Shown piece by piece: positions 34,422-43,684 of a stretch of DNA of 64,000 nt (position 1 is the stretch's first letter; the number at the start of each line of letters is the position of its first letter). The position numbers and the translations under genes are program-made. Below the pieces are notes generated by a model, which made no database searches, was not told the DNA's origin, and saw only the letters and a list, made by a program, of their open reading frames with translations. Source of the DNA: Streptomonospora salina. GTDB taxonomy: Bacteria > Actinomycetota > Actinomycetes > Streptosporangiales > Streptosporangiaceae. The stretch is from contig NZ_JACHLY010000001.1 of NCBI RefSeq assembly GCF_014204715.1, positions 3,804,501 through 3,868,500 on the forward strand, read 5' to 3'.

Positions 34422-37400
34422 CTAGAACAGCGTCCCTTCGTCGTCGGCCTTGCCTTTGGACTTCTTGTTCTTCTTGTCGTGCAGCCCCTGGGCTTCCTCT
34501 TCGGCGTAGCGCTCGTGGTTCAGCTCCAGCAGGCTGTCGAGGATCTCGCGCTGGGCGGCCGGACCGATGGTGTAGCGGGTTTCGTGGCCCCCGACCTGAT
34601 GGAAACCGTGGTCCAGGCCGCCGACGGATTCGACCCGGTCCTCCCACCCGTAGGCGCGGACGGTGGCCTCGTCGATGGCCCGGTGGATATCGCGGAGCTC
34701 CTGGATGTCGGAGTCCGTGACGGTGGGGTCGAAGACCATGTTGTAGGTCTTGGTGAGGCCGGATTGGCGGGAAAGCATGACGTCCCGGCGGTAGGTGTCG
34801 AGCCGGTCGCCGAGAGTGCGGAGTTCCTCGGTGAGGGGAGGAAGGGGGAACGTTTCGAAGACGTCGGAGGGGGTGTAGCGGAGATCGGCCTTCATGGAGG
34901 AGGCATGTGATTTCGCCCACCAGTAGTGGAGTGACCCCGACAAGGTGGCGAGTAATGCGGAACTTCCACTGGCAAAAATTACGACCGCCTCACTGAATAC
35001 TGGGCCCGTCGAAATTCTCGCCGGAAGTACAAACCTATTGACCCTGGTCAATGCGATTACGCTACTCAAATTGGAAATGGCGGAGTATAGTCCGGGTGCT
35101 GTCTCCGCAAAGACCCACCATCGCTCACGCCTGATTTTCCTGTTATTGTTTTCGCGCTCGGGCTTCACGAGTCGCCGAGTTTGCTCATAAGGTTTTTTGT
35201 ATTGAAGGGCTTTTTCGTGAGGCCAGTTTCTGAAGTCTATTACCCAGCGGCTTGCATCGTGCGTAGAGATCGTATTTAAATCTTTTCCGTTCAAAAACGG
35301 AAAAAGGACATCCCTATTCTTGGGATCTTGGGAGATCCATTCTTTGGCGGTTTCCTCTGAAAGTGTAAATCCAAGTCCATCGATTTTTGATGCTTGGAAT
35401 GCTATCTTGATGTTGGCGTTCAGTTTATGAGGATTTCCTGTGCTTCGCGACTCCGGGCTAAGGGTGGGGGTGATTGCTCGGACTGGCTGGCCATCCAAGG
35501 TGATTTTTGCCGTGGTGCTTGGTTTGCTTACTGACGTCCAGACTGTGCAGAACTCTAAGGCGGCAGACTTTGACGGCCAAGGAGAGCTTTTTGTAGCTCT
35601 TCGGATGGTTATTTCTTGGGTGGAGAGCTGGTCGAGTCCAACTTCCCTTGTGTCGCCCTGAGAGAGGGTGTTTGTTGCTATAATGCCGCTTTGGCCATTG
35701 CTGCTCAGTAATTGGTGTGCGCGAAGAACGAAGAAGGCGATTAGATCGGCGTTTCCCTTCTTGTTATTTGCGATATCCAATGTAAGTATGTCTCGGTATG
35801 ACGGCCCCATGGATCCGCTTATCTTGGAGCCTCCCAAAAATGGTGGGTTTCCAATTATGGAATTGAATCCTCTGTCAGCAAATACCTCGGGGAACATGAG
35901 AGGCCAGTGGATCGGCCGGCGTGGGAAGCTCCCAACCGGGCGCTCGATATCCAACCACTCCGCCGCCGCGCTACGCGCCTCTGCACCATCCCCTTCAACC
36001 GCCCGCTGCCCCAGTTCCGCGGCTTCCAGCGATCCCCGCGCCAACGCCCGCTCACCATGTCCCGCATTGGCCAGCGCCGCCCCCACGGTCAGGTCCGCGA
36101 GCAGTTTCGCCTGCCCCGTCTTCTCTTCCGCCTCGCGCAGGGCCTCGCGCTTGCGCTGCAACCCTTCCAGCGACGTCCCGTCGATCTCCGCCAGCTCCCG
36201 CCGGGTCTCCGCGACCTCGCTCACCAGCTCCCGGACACCCGCTGTGAAGTCGACCAGTGCGCCTTCTTCGTGCAGTTCCCGGCCCTTCTTCGGGTCCATG
36301 TGCATGTATTCGAGCTGCTCGATCGACGTGATCCCCAGGAGCGAGTCCCCCGCCGCCAGCCGGTCGTCCAGGAAGGTGAATGGGCGCCGCGGGTCCATCG
36401 ACACGAGCCACAGGGACAGCTTGGCCATCTCCACCGCCATGGGGTTGATGTCCACCCCGTACAGGCAGTGCTCGATGACGTGCCTCCGCGCCTCGATCAC
36501 CAGCGGGTCGTCGTCGGTGCTCGCGCTCGCGCCGGCGCCCACACCCCCCTGTGCGGCACCGCCCGCGCCCGCTTCCGCGTGCTCGCGCACGCGCGGGTCG
36601 TTTTCGGCGGTCCACGCCTCGATCAGCCGGGCGCCCAGGTAGCGGGCGGCCGCCACCAGGAAGGCGGCCGAGCCCATCGCGATGTCGGCGACCTTCAGGC
36701 CCAGGATCTGTTCGCTGGACTTCAGCCGCCACGTGTCCTTGTCGGCGGTCTGCAGCGGTCCCGGTTCGTAGACCAGCGGCTCCAGCGCGCCCTCCACGAC
36801 CTCTTCGGCGAGGAAGCGCGGCGTGTAGTGCGTGCCGGTGTTCTTGCGCAGCGCCGACTCGGTCACGTACAGCTCGCCGGACATCACCACCATCGGCAGG
36901 CCCCGCAGGTCGGTGCGCAGCATCCGGTAGAACGGCAGCAGCCGTTCGGCCAGCGGGTAGTCCCTGCGCGTGACGGCGAGCAGCAGGCTGCGCGCCTCCT
37001 CCTTCTCCTGCCCGGACAGCGGCGCCAGCTTCTTCTCCAGCGCCCGCTTCGACCCGATCCCCGAGTCTTTGAACTCGGCGGCCGCCGCTTCCGCCAGCGC
37101 CGCAACGTCGGTGTGCCGGGCCGCCAGCTCCTCCAGGCGCCGCAGCGGCACCTCCTCCTCGCGGCCCTCCTTGCCGACCAGCCCGACGACCAGTTCACCG
37201 GCCCGGAACCCGTCGTAGGACAGCAGGCCCTCGTACACGTAGCCGATCTGCTCGACGTCCAGCGCGCGGAACGACAGCGTGCGCCGCTCCTTGTTCTTGC
37301 CGGTGCCGACCTCCACGTGCTGCACCGCGTTGAGCATGTGCAGCACCGTCTGGTCGTCGATGATCAGCGGCATCCACGCGAACGCCTGCGGATCGAACAG

Positions 37401-38624
37401 CGACCCGTCGTGGGCGTGCATCTGCAACCGGGGGTGGTCCACGCCCGCATACACCGCCTGGAACAGCGCCAGCAGCCGGTGCCAGGCGGTGTAGGTGTTC
37501 TGCAGCTCGTCCTCGCTGCCCTCCAGTGCGCGCCGCTCCAGTTCCGCGTTGAGCCCGCCCGCGGAGTACGCCTTGGCGTACAGGTCGTTGTCGGAGGGCA
37601 GCAGCCCGCGCTCCTCGGCGAACAGCACGAACACCACGCGCATCATCACCGACACCGCGCCGCGGTAGACCTCGTGGGCGTCGACGTCGGACAGGTCGGG
37701 CTCGCCGCGGGAGCGCAGCTCGGTGTCGGCGCGGCCGAAGGCGGCGACCAGCATCTCCACGGCCTGGCGCACCTGTACGCCCAGGGCCTCGGTGATGTCC
37801 TCCTGCGAATCCTGGCTCTGGGCCAGCAGCCGGGGCAGCCGGGTCTCCTCGGGCACGCCGAAGAAGCGGGTGCGGCACAGCAGCGCGTGGAACGCGTCGA
37901 GCACGTCGCGCTCGACCCGCTCGGGCCACACCGCCGCGTCGAACACCGCCGTGGTGGTGACGCCGCCGCTCGGCGCCCACACCAGGGTCCACCACCGGCC
38001 GTCGGTGACCAGGCCCAGCTCCACGCCGTGGTGGCGGCACAGCTGTGCGAGCCGGTCGGCCGGTGTCGCCGCCCAGGACTCGCCGGGCACGCGGGCGCTG
38101 GGGCGCTGCCCCGGCGCGCACAGCAGGCCCAGCACCCGCACGGTGTCGGGCTTGACGGCCTCGCCCGGGTCGGTGAGCACGAACGACGGCACCACCCGCG
38201 TGTCGTGCTCGGGCACCTCCAGCCCGAGCGCGTCCAGCGCCGCGCCGTCGTCGTCGACGGCCCCGTCGGCGGGATCGGCGCCCCCCTCCGGCGCCGATCC
38301 CGCCGAGCCCGTGTGTCGGCCCTCCGCCGATCGGTCACCCGCCCGGTCGTCCATATGCAGGTCGTCGCCCCAGGCGAGCATGCCGCCCAGCACATAGCCC
38401 ACCCACTCCCGCTGGGTCCCGGCCATGTCGGCCATCCAGCGGGCGTGCTGCCTGCGCAGCTCGGCGCGCTGCCGCTTGTCCACCGGGTCCAGCCGGACGG
38501 GCCAGGTGGCGCGCAGCACCGGCAGGGTCAGGAACGGCCCGCTGACCTCGATCAGGCCGAGCCAGTTGCGGTGCTGCTCGGCGCTGTCTCCGGCGCTCGG
38601 GCGGGGACGGGCGTTGCGGATCAT
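34422..38624 (-). CDS. drmMI: DISARM DrmMI, large adenine DNA methyltransferase
   Basis: This 1400-residue class I SAM methylase has a long N-terminal region, a helical linker, motif I KVADIAMGSAAFLVAAARYL (about 645-665), an ALYGVDINPMAVEMAK-like segment (YGVDINPMAVEMAKLSLWL), motif IV IIGNPPFLGGSK (about 924-935) and a C-terminal target recognition region. DISARM class 1 uses this enzyme to mark host DNA as self. The ATG at 38624 overlaps the drmD stop (ATGA). Bases 34890-35890 are clearly AT-richer than the rest of the gene. They encode motif IV through most of the recognition region, as if the specificity part had been exchanged. The tail ends in a Lys-rich stretch. Confidence 0.92.
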   Translation of the reverse strand: MIRNARPRPSAGDSAEQHRNWLGLIEVSGPFLTLPVLRATWPVRLDPVDKRQRAELRRQHARWMADMAGTQREWVGYVLGGMLAWGDDLHMDDRAGDRSAEGRHTGSAGSAPEGGADPADGAVDDDGAALDALGLEVPEHDTRVVPSFVLTDPGEAVKPDTVRVLGLLCAPGQRPSARVPGESWAATPADRLAQLCRHHGVELGLVTDGRWWTLVWAPSGGVTTTAVFDAAVWPERVERDVLDAFHALLCRTRFFGVPEETRLPRLLAQSQDSQEDITEALGVQVRQAVEMLVAAFGRADTELRSRGEPDLSDVDAHEVYRGAVSVMMRVVFVLFAEERGLLPSDNDLYAKAYSAGGLNAELERRALEGSEDELQNTYTAWHRLLALFQAVYAGVDHPRLQMHAHDGSLFDPQAFAWMPLIIDDQTVLHMLNAVQHVEVGTGKNKERRTLSFRALDVEQIGYVYEGLLSYDGFRAGELVVGLVGKEGREEEVPLRRLEELAARHTDVAALAEAAAAEFKDSGIGSKRALEKKLAPLSGQEKEEARSLLLAVTRRDYPLAERLLPFYRMLRTDLRGLPMVVMSGELYVTESALRKNTGTHYTPRFLAEEVVEGALEPLVYEPGPLQTADKDTWRLKSSEQILGLKVADIAMGSAAFLVAAARYLGARLIEAWTAENDPRVREHAEAGAGGAAQGGVGAGASASTDDDPLVIEARRHVIEHCLYGVDINPMAVEMAKLSLWLVSMDPRRPFTFLDDRLAAGDSLLGITSIEQLEYMHMDPKKGRELHEEGALVDFTAGVRELVSEVAETRRELAEIDGTSLEGLQRKREALREAEEKTGQAKLLADLTVGAALANAGHGERALARGSLEAAELGQRAVEGDGAEARSAAAEWLDIERPVGSFPRRPIHWPLMFPEVFADRGFNSIIGNPPFLGGSKISGSMGPSYRDILTLDIANNKKGNADLIAFFVLRAHQLLSSNGQSGIIATNTLSQGDTREVGLDQLSTQEITIRRATKSSPWPSKSAALEFCTVWTSVSKPSTTAKITLDGQPVRAITPTLSPESRSTGNPHKLNANIKIAFQASKIDGLGFTLSEETAKEWISQDPKNRDVLFPFLNGKDLNTISTHDASRWVIDFRNWPHEKALQYKKPYEQTRRLVKPERENNNRKIRRERWWVFAETAPGLYSAISNLSSVIALTRVNRFVLPARISTGPVFSEAVVIFASGSSALLATLSGSLHYWWAKSHASSMKADLRYTPSDVFETFPLPPLTEELRTLGDRLDTYRRDVMLSRQSGLTKTYNMVFDPTVTDSDIQELRDIHRAIDEATVRAYGWEDRVESVGGLDHGFHQVGGHETRYTIGPAAQREILDSLLELNHERYAEEEAQGLHDKKNKKSKGKADDEGTLF

Positions 38625-41600
38625 CGGATTGCCTCCCGCTGGGGAACGACGAAGACGACGGCGACGGGGAAGGAGTGCGGCTCCTGGCGGCTGTAGCGGG
38701 CGGCGATCGCGTCCAGCTCGCGGTCGCGTTCGGCGTCCAGCCCGGCGAGCCGGCGCTCCCAGTTCGCCCGGTCCTTGCGGTACTGCTCGCGCTCCTCGCG
38801 CGTCTGGTTGGTTTCGCGCACGTCGGCGGTGCTGAACAGCGCGTCCTCGGCGTCGCCGGAACCCTCGGCCAGCGCGTCGCGCAGGCTGGCGGCGAAGTGG
38901 TCGATGACGGCGGTGATGCGGTCGCGCTCGGCCTGCTCGCGCTGCTCCAACCCCTTGCGCAGGGACTCCTGCCGGGTCTGTTTGCGCCGCTCGACGGCGT
39001 TGCGCAGCCCGTCGCCGATGCGCGGCCAGCGCTGGGCGATGCGGTGCCACACCGGCTCCGGCAGCGGGCGGCCCCCGGTCAGCGCCCGGTCGAGGATGCC
39101 GCGCAGCGTGCCCAGGTTCTCCAGGCGCCGGAACCGGCCCTCGGCGGGCGCCCAGCCGCCGGCCTCCAGCACCTCCTCGTGCAGCCGCACGCCGTCCGCG
39201 CCGACCAGCACGAACCGGGAGTAGGCGCCCACGAGCACGTCCTCCAGCTCCGGGTCGTCGCTGACGACGGCGGTCACCCGGTCCAGGCCCACCCGGTCGT
39301 TGGACACCGCCGCCCGCAGCAGCCGGGTGGACATCGCCACCAGCGGGTGGTTGAGGTGGGCCAGTACGACGTCGTCGCGGTCGCGCGCGGTCTCCTGGTC
39401 GAAGGTCACCGGCAGCCGGCGCGGCTCCGGGAGCTTCGCCTTCCGGCCGCCACCGCCACCGTCACCGGTCCCGGAGCCGCTCCCGGCCCCGGCCCCGGCC
39501 CCGGCCAGTTTCTCCGTCAGCCCGGCGGTGGCGCGCACCCACGAACCGGTCAGCGCCGGCACGTCGTACAGCCCTTCCGCCAGGTGCTTCTCGTCGGTGT
39601 GCTGACGCAGCGGCTGCTGGCGGGCCAGCTCCAGGGCGGTGTCCACGACCCGCTTGATGCGCTCGGGTCGCAGCCCCAGCTGGTCCACGGTCTTGTCCAG
39701 GTCGGCGCGGAGCTTGCGCACCTGGCCGCCGACGTCGGACTCGGCGGGCAGCGTCGGGCGGCCCTGGCCGGCCGCGGCGACGTCCACGCTCGCGTTCTGG
39801 CCCAGCATCCGCCGCTGCACCGCGTCCGACAGCACCGCGTTGACCGAGCCCAGGTCCTCCTCCATCGCGGCGACCTTGGTGGCCACGCGGGACAGGAACT
39901 CCAGGTCGGCCTCGTAGGAGTCGACGGCCCCCTCCCAGCCGGTGCCCACGAAGTGCCGCACCTCGGGGGTCATGGTCTGGCCGTAGCGGTCGATGCGGCC
40001 GATCCGCTGCTCCAGCTTGTTCGGGTTGAACGGGATGTCGTAGTTCACCAGCCGGTGGCAGTGCCGCTGCAGGTCGATGCCTTCGCTGGCGGCGTCGGTG
40101 GCCAGCAGGATCCGTACCGGGTGCTGGGCCGGGTCCTTCTGGAACGCCAGCCGCAGCCGCTCGCGCTCGTCGGTGTCCATGCCGCCGTGCAGCACCTCGA
40201 CCCGGTCGCCGCCCAGGCCCTGCTGGTGCAGCAGGCCGCGCAGCCAGTCCAGGGTGTCGCGGTACTCGGTGAACACCACCACGCGCTCGTCCGTCCAGTG
40301 CTCGTCCGGTTTGCACACCGCGGTGAGGTACTCGATCAGCTGGGTGGCCTTCGCGTCGGGCTGGGCCTCGTGCGCCAGCGCCCAGTCGCGCATCCGCACC
40401 AGCAGCGACTCCTCGTCGTCGTCGGCGTCGGGCTGCAACGGGCGGGTGCCCTCCAGCGCGTCGTCCTCGGCCTGGGCCAGCTCCTCGTCGCCGTAGGCGG
40501 CGACGTCGTCGAAGAACTCGTCGAGCCACTCCGGCGCGTCCTCGTCCAGCGCGTCGTCCGCCAGCTCGGCGGGCCCGCGGCCGCGCGAGCGCAGGGTCTC
40601 CAGGTACACCTGCACGGTGTGGGCCAGAGCGGCCGGGCTGGAGAACAGCCGCTTCTTCAGCAGCAGGGTGACCAGGTCGGTGGCCTTGCGGCCGCCTTTG
40701 GTGGTGAGCTTGTCGCGGCGCGCCCGGGCGAAGCGGGTCAGCAGCCCGTGGATCTCGCGCTCGCTGTCGGGGTAGGCGACCGGGATCGCGCGGGCGTCGC
40801 GCTCGGCGAAGCGCGGGTTGCCGTCGGCGTCGGTGATGTCGCGCTTGAGGCGGCGCACCACCGTGTCCTTGACGGCGCCGCGGTCGGCGGACACGCCGCG
40901 GGCGAAGCGCTGGTCGTCGAGGATCTCCAGCAGCGCGGTGAACGACGCCTGGTAGCCGTTGTGCGGGGTGGCCGACAGGAACAGCCGGTGGGTGAAGTGC
41001 GGGGCCAGGCGGCGCACCAGCTTGGTCTGCTGGGAGTCCACCGCATAGACCTGCTTGGGTGCGGCCGGGGCCACGTGGTGGGCCTCGTCCAGGATCAGCA
41101 GGTCGAACGCGCGCTCGTGGGCGGCGCCGGTGCTGTCGTAGCCCGTGCCCTCGCTCCCGGCGGGCAGCACCTCGTCGAGCAGCCGCTGGGCCTTGGCGCC
41201 GCGCAGCCACGGCAGGCTGACGATGGTCTGCGGGTAGACCTTGAACGGGTTGGCGGCGCTGCCGAGGTCCTTGCGGACCTGGGCGCAGCGCTCGGAGTCG
41301 ATGATCGTGAAGTCCAGGCCGAACTTCTCGAACATCTCGTCTTTCCACTTCGCCGTGAGACCGGCGGGGCAGACGATCATGATGCGCCGGCTGCGGTGGC
41401 GCAGCAGCAGCTCCTGGGCGACCAGCCCGGCCTCGACGGTTTTGCCCAGGCCCACGTCGTCGGCCAGCAGCAGGTTCACGCGGGGCGCGGCGACGGCGCG
41501 GGCGACCGGCTCCAGCTGGTAGTCCTCGATGGCCACACCGGAGCGGAAGGGTGCTTGCAGGGTGCGCACGTCTGCGGAGGTGACGGCCGACCAGCGCACC

Positions 41601-41911
41601 GAGTCCAGGAACGCGGCCAGGCGCTCGGGCGGGTCGTAGTGGGCGGGGGAGACCTCGGGCAGCGAGCCGCTGGGCAGGATCTGGCGGCCGGGTTCGATCT
41701 CCCAGACGACGTCGAGGGTTTCGCCGTAGCGGCCGTCCTCGACGCTCTGCAGGGTGACGACCGTCCCGCCGGGCGGAGGCGGGGCGCCCGGTTCGGGGGG
41801 AACGGGATCGACGCCGCTGACCACCCACTTCTGGCCGCGTACCGCGACGAGCGATTCGGTCTCGGGTATTTCGACGTGGGGTGTCTCGGGGGATGCGGTT
41901 GTCTCAGGCAT
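38621..41911 (-). CDS. drmD: DISARM DrmD, SNF2-family helicase
   Basis: This is a 1096-residue SWI2/SNF2-type ATPase. Walker A is LLLADDVGLGKTVEAGL (about 146-162), Walker B is LLILDEAHHVAP (about 270), motif III is LFLSATPHNGYQ, and the C-terminal motifs are LLATDAASEGIDLQ and LEQRIGRIDRYGQT (about 635). An Ala/Gly/Ser-rich linker near residue 805 separates the motor from a charged, partly coiled-coil C-terminal region. DrmD is specific to class 1 DISARM. It is the first gene of a five-gene unit in which the first four genes touch or overlap. A promoter-like sequence lies just upstream. It is a motor for DNA translocation; the exact action in DISARM is not settled. Confidence 0.92.
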   Translation of the reverse strand: MPETTASPETPHVEIPETESLVAVRGQKWVVSGVDPVPPEPGAPPPPGGTVVTLQSVEDGRYGETLDVVWEIEPGRQILPSGSLPEVSPAHYDPPERLAAFLDSVRWSAVTSADVRTLQAPFRSGVAIEDYQLEPVARAVAAPRVNLLLADDVGLGKTVEAGLVAQELLLRHRSRRIMIVCPAGLTAKWKDEMFEKFGLDFTIIDSERCAQVRKDLGSAANPFKVYPQTIVSLPWLRGAKAQRLLDEVLPAGSEGTGYDSTGAAHERAFDLLILDEAHHVAPAAPKQVYAVDSQQTKLVRRLAPHFTHRLFLSATPHNGYQASFTALLEILDDQRFARGVSADRGAVKDTVVRRLKRDITDADGNPRFAERDARAIPVAYPDSEREIHGLLTRFARARRDKLTTKGGRKATDLVTLLLKKRLFSSPAALAHTVQVYLETLRSRGRGPAELADDALDEDAPEWLDEFFDDVAAYGDEELAQAEDDALEGTRPLQPDADDDEESLLVRMRDWALAHEAQPDAKATQLIEYLTAVCKPDEHWTDERVVVFTEYRDTLDWLRGLLHQQGLGGDRVEVLHGGMDTDERERLRLAFQKDPAQHPVRILLATDAASEGIDLQRHCHRLVNYDIPFNPNKLEQRIGRIDRYGQTMTPEVRHFVGTGWEGAVDSYEADLEFLSRVATKVAAMEEDLGSVNAVLSDAVQRRMLGQNASVDVAAAGQGRPTLPAESDVGGQVRKLRADLDKTVDQLGLRPERIKRVVDTALELARQQPLRQHTDEKHLAEGLYDVPALTGSWVRATAGLTEKLAGAGAGAGSGSGTGDGGGGGRKAKLPEPRRLPVTFDQETARDRDDVVLAHLNHPLVAMSTRLLRAAVSNDRVGLDRVTAVVSDDPELEDVLVGAYSRFVLVGADGVRLHEEVLEAGGWAPAEGRFRRLENLGTLRGILDRALTGGRPLPEPVWHRIAQRWPRIGDGLRNAVERRKQTRQESLRKGLEQREQAERDRITAVIDHFAASLRDALAEGSGDAEDALFSTADVRETNQTREEREQYRKDRANWERRLAGLDAERDRELDAIAARYSRQEPHSFPVAVVFVVPQREAIR

Positions 41912-41994
41912 GGAGGTTCCTGCTCACGCTCGTCTGCGGGCTGTGCGACCGCGCGGCTGGGGGCTCCGGCGGCGTCGAGCCTTGGTGCAGCCAA

Positions 41995-42022
41995 GCTATC
42001 GGAGTGTGAATCCGGTTAACAA
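41995..42022 (-). promoter_or_regulatory. Candidate promoter of the DISARM operon
   Basis: On the minus strand, TTGTTA (42017-42022) and GATAGC (41995-42000) are separated by 16 bp. They sit in an AT-rich pocket 84 bp before the drmD ATG. It is the best match in the leader, but not strong. Confidence 0.38.
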
Positions 42023-42259
42023 CCGATATTGGGAAACCTGAGAACTCTGAGAATCGGGGTGTTGGCGGAGCTTTCGCGCAGTGGGCATGCAGTGGGCGCG
42101 CAGTGACGGGGCGCGTGCGGCAGCGGGGCGGCGCGGGAGGGTGCGGCGCGGCGCGTGCGGCCGGAGGGTGCTGCGAAGCGGTGGGTGCGGGGGCGCCCCA
42201 CCCGATCACTTCCCAGGAAGACGCCCGGCGCACGGGTGCGGTTTACACCCGTTGACCGG

Positions 42260-42298
42260 CGGGGCGGGCGGCCGCCGACGCGGCGCCGGCCCGCCCCG
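42260..42298 (-). terminator. 10-bp GC hairpin after the QOR2-like gene
   Basis: CGGGGCGGGC (42260-42269) pairs with GCCCGCCCCG (42289-42298). It lies 25 bp past the stop at 42323 and is the likely terminator of that minus-strand gene, insulating the DISARM promoter. Confidence 0.55.
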
Positions 42299-42322
42299 GA
42301 CGCGCCGGGGGCCGACGCGGCG

Positions 42323-43210
42323 CTACGGTGCCGGACTGGTGGACTCGGGAAGGGAGAAGAGTTCGCGCAGCCCTTCGACGAGGCCGGCGGGCCGGCGCCC
42401 CAGCAGCAGCTCCAGATCGCCGCTGGTCTCGTCGAGCCGATTGTCGCGGATGTCCCGGTAGAACCCGAGGACGTTGTTCGCGACCTCCTCGGGGGTGCCC
42501 GACCGCACAGCGCCCGCGATGTACTCCTCCTCCGTGACCCGGATGTAGGACAGCGGCCGACCCGACACCTCGCCGAGCGCGGCCGCGACGTCGTCGAAGC
42601 CGTAGGTCACGGGCGCGGCGACGACGTAGGTGCGGTTCTCGCCGCCGTGGTCGAGCATGGCGTTGGCGATCGCCTCACCCATCTCCCGGCGCAGCGCGTA
42701 GGCGACCCGGCCCTCGCCGACCGGCACCCGCAGGCCGTTCTCGAACACCCCCGCACCGCCGACGTACAGCGGAACCGTGTCCATGTACAGGCCGTTGCGG
42801 AAGAGCGCATGCGGCAGGCCGCTGCTGCGGATCCGGTCCTCGGTCGCGAAGTAGTCGCCCATCAGCGGGGTCTGCGACGCGTCCGCGTTCTGCATCGACC
42901 GGCCGGCGAACCCGATCAGCGACACACCCGCCCGCTGGGCGGCGTCGATCACGTTCCGGTGCTGCTGAACCCGGGCTTGAGGGGCGGTGCCCGCGATGAG
43001 CAGGACACGGTCGACGCCCTGCATGGCCCGGTCGAGGGCGTCGGGGTCGTCGTAGTCGCCGACGCGGACCGAGACGCCCCGGGCCGCGATGCCGGCGGCT
43101 TTGTCCGGGTCGCGCACGAGCGCCGCCACCCCGGCGGGGTCGGTGCGCTCCAGCAGGCGGTCGATGACGGCCGAACCGAGCTGTCCGGTGGCTCCGGTGA
43201 CGAGGATCAC
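42323..43210 (-). CDS. NAD(P)H-binding quinone oxidoreductase-like protein (QOR2/NmrA-type)
   Basis: This 295-residue atypical short-chain dehydrogenase opens with the Rossmann motif VTGATGQLGSAVIDRLLER. The strand VRVGDYDDPDALDRAMQGV, the segment VLLIAGTAPQARVQQHRNVI and LFRNGLYMDTVPLYV fit the YtfG/QOR2 group, which reduces quinones with NADPH, or the related NmrA redox sensors. No classical YxxxK pair is obvious, as in this group. The GTG at 43210 is chosen because AAGGAG lies 8 bp before it; the GTG at 43216 would be too close to that site. The gene is a single unit and unrelated to DISARM. Confidence 0.85.
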   Translation of the reverse strand: MILVTGATGQLGSAVIDRLLERTDPAGVAALVRDPDKAAGIAARGVSVRVGDYDDPDALDRAMQGVDRVLLIAGTAPQARVQQHRNVIDAAQRAGVSLIGFAGRSMQNADASQTPLMGDYFATEDRIRSSGLPHALFRNGLYMDTVPLYVGGAGVFENGLRVPVGEGRVAYALRREMGEAIANAMLDHGGENRTYVVAAPVTYGFDDVAAALGEVSGRPLSYIRVTEEEYIAGAVRSGTPEEVANNVLGFYRDIRDNRLDETSGDLELLLGRRPAGLVEGLRELFSLPESTSPAP

Positions 43211-43373
43211 GAGCACGTCTCCTTCTGGTCGGGGGATGGGGCATGGGGGATGCGGGTGATACGGGTGTCCCGACTCTGCGGGGGAATAGCAGCGTGGCAC
43301 GGGTGCGGTGCGTCGCGCAGCGCGGGGGAGCCCGCGCGCGGAGATCACGCGGGTGTGCCCGGCGGCTGGATCG

Positions 43374-43435
43374 CGCCGAGGGTGTCCTCAGTGACACGTT
43401 CGACGCCGAGAGTGCCCCTGAGGACACCCTCGGCG
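43374..43435. terminator. 18-bp hairpin between DUF397 gene and QOR2-like gene
   Basis: CGCCGAGGGTGTCCTCAG (43374-43391) pairs perfectly with 43418-43435. The 26-nt loop is long for an intrinsic terminator. It lies 52 bp after the DUF397 stop, so termination is the simplest role. A protein-binding site is possible. Confidence 0.55.
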
Positions 43436-43486
43436 GAAGACAGGCGGGTCGAGCAGGAGCGGGCAGGAGCGCGCAGGGGAAGCGGA

Positions 43487-43684
43487 CTACACCTCGGCCG
43501 CCTTCGCCGCCGTGAGGAAGGCCGCCCACTCACCGGAAGGGAAGTCCAGGTGCCCCAGCGGGCGGTGCTGGGTGTCGCGGACGCCGACCACATCAGACTC
43601 CGCCCGCGCATTTCGGACCTCTACGCAGTTCGCGCCGGTCCCATTGCTGTAGCTGGACTTAGTCCATCTCTCCATGGTGGTCAC
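43487..43684 (-). CDS. DUF397 protein
   Basis: This 65-residue protein has the DUF397 pattern: WTKSSYSNGTGANCVEVR near the start, then VVGVRDTQHRPLGHLDFPSG and EWAAFLTAAKA. These small proteins are the partners of XRE-DUF5753 regulators in actinomycetes and are thought to act as anti-regulators or toxin-like partners (the Bld-type paired families). The start overlaps the end of the regulator gene by 26 bp, so the two are coupled. ATG at 43675 (MERWTKSS) is an alternative start. Confidence 0.92.
   Translation of the reverse strand: MTTMERWTKSSYSNGTGANCVEVRNARAESDVVGVRDTQHRPLGHLDFPSGEWAAFLTAAKAAEV

Larger units (their letters stand above)
41912..42322. other. Intergenic leader of DISARM and end of QOR2-like gene
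   Basis: This 411-bp gap holds the drmD leader (AT-rich at 41990-42060), a G/C-rich stretch with several short imperfect repeats (42085-42200) and the hairpin at 42260-42298. No gene is supported here. Open frames across it are shadows with Arg/Pro/Ala bias. Confidence 0.5.

Noticed and set aside
38675-42019. A plus-strand open frame of more than 1100 codons opposite drmD
   Set aside because: It is the mirror of a real gene in GC-rich DNA. The composition (Val, Gly, Ala, Gln, His, Arg runs) is not protein-like, and the minus strand holds intact SNF2 helicase motifs.
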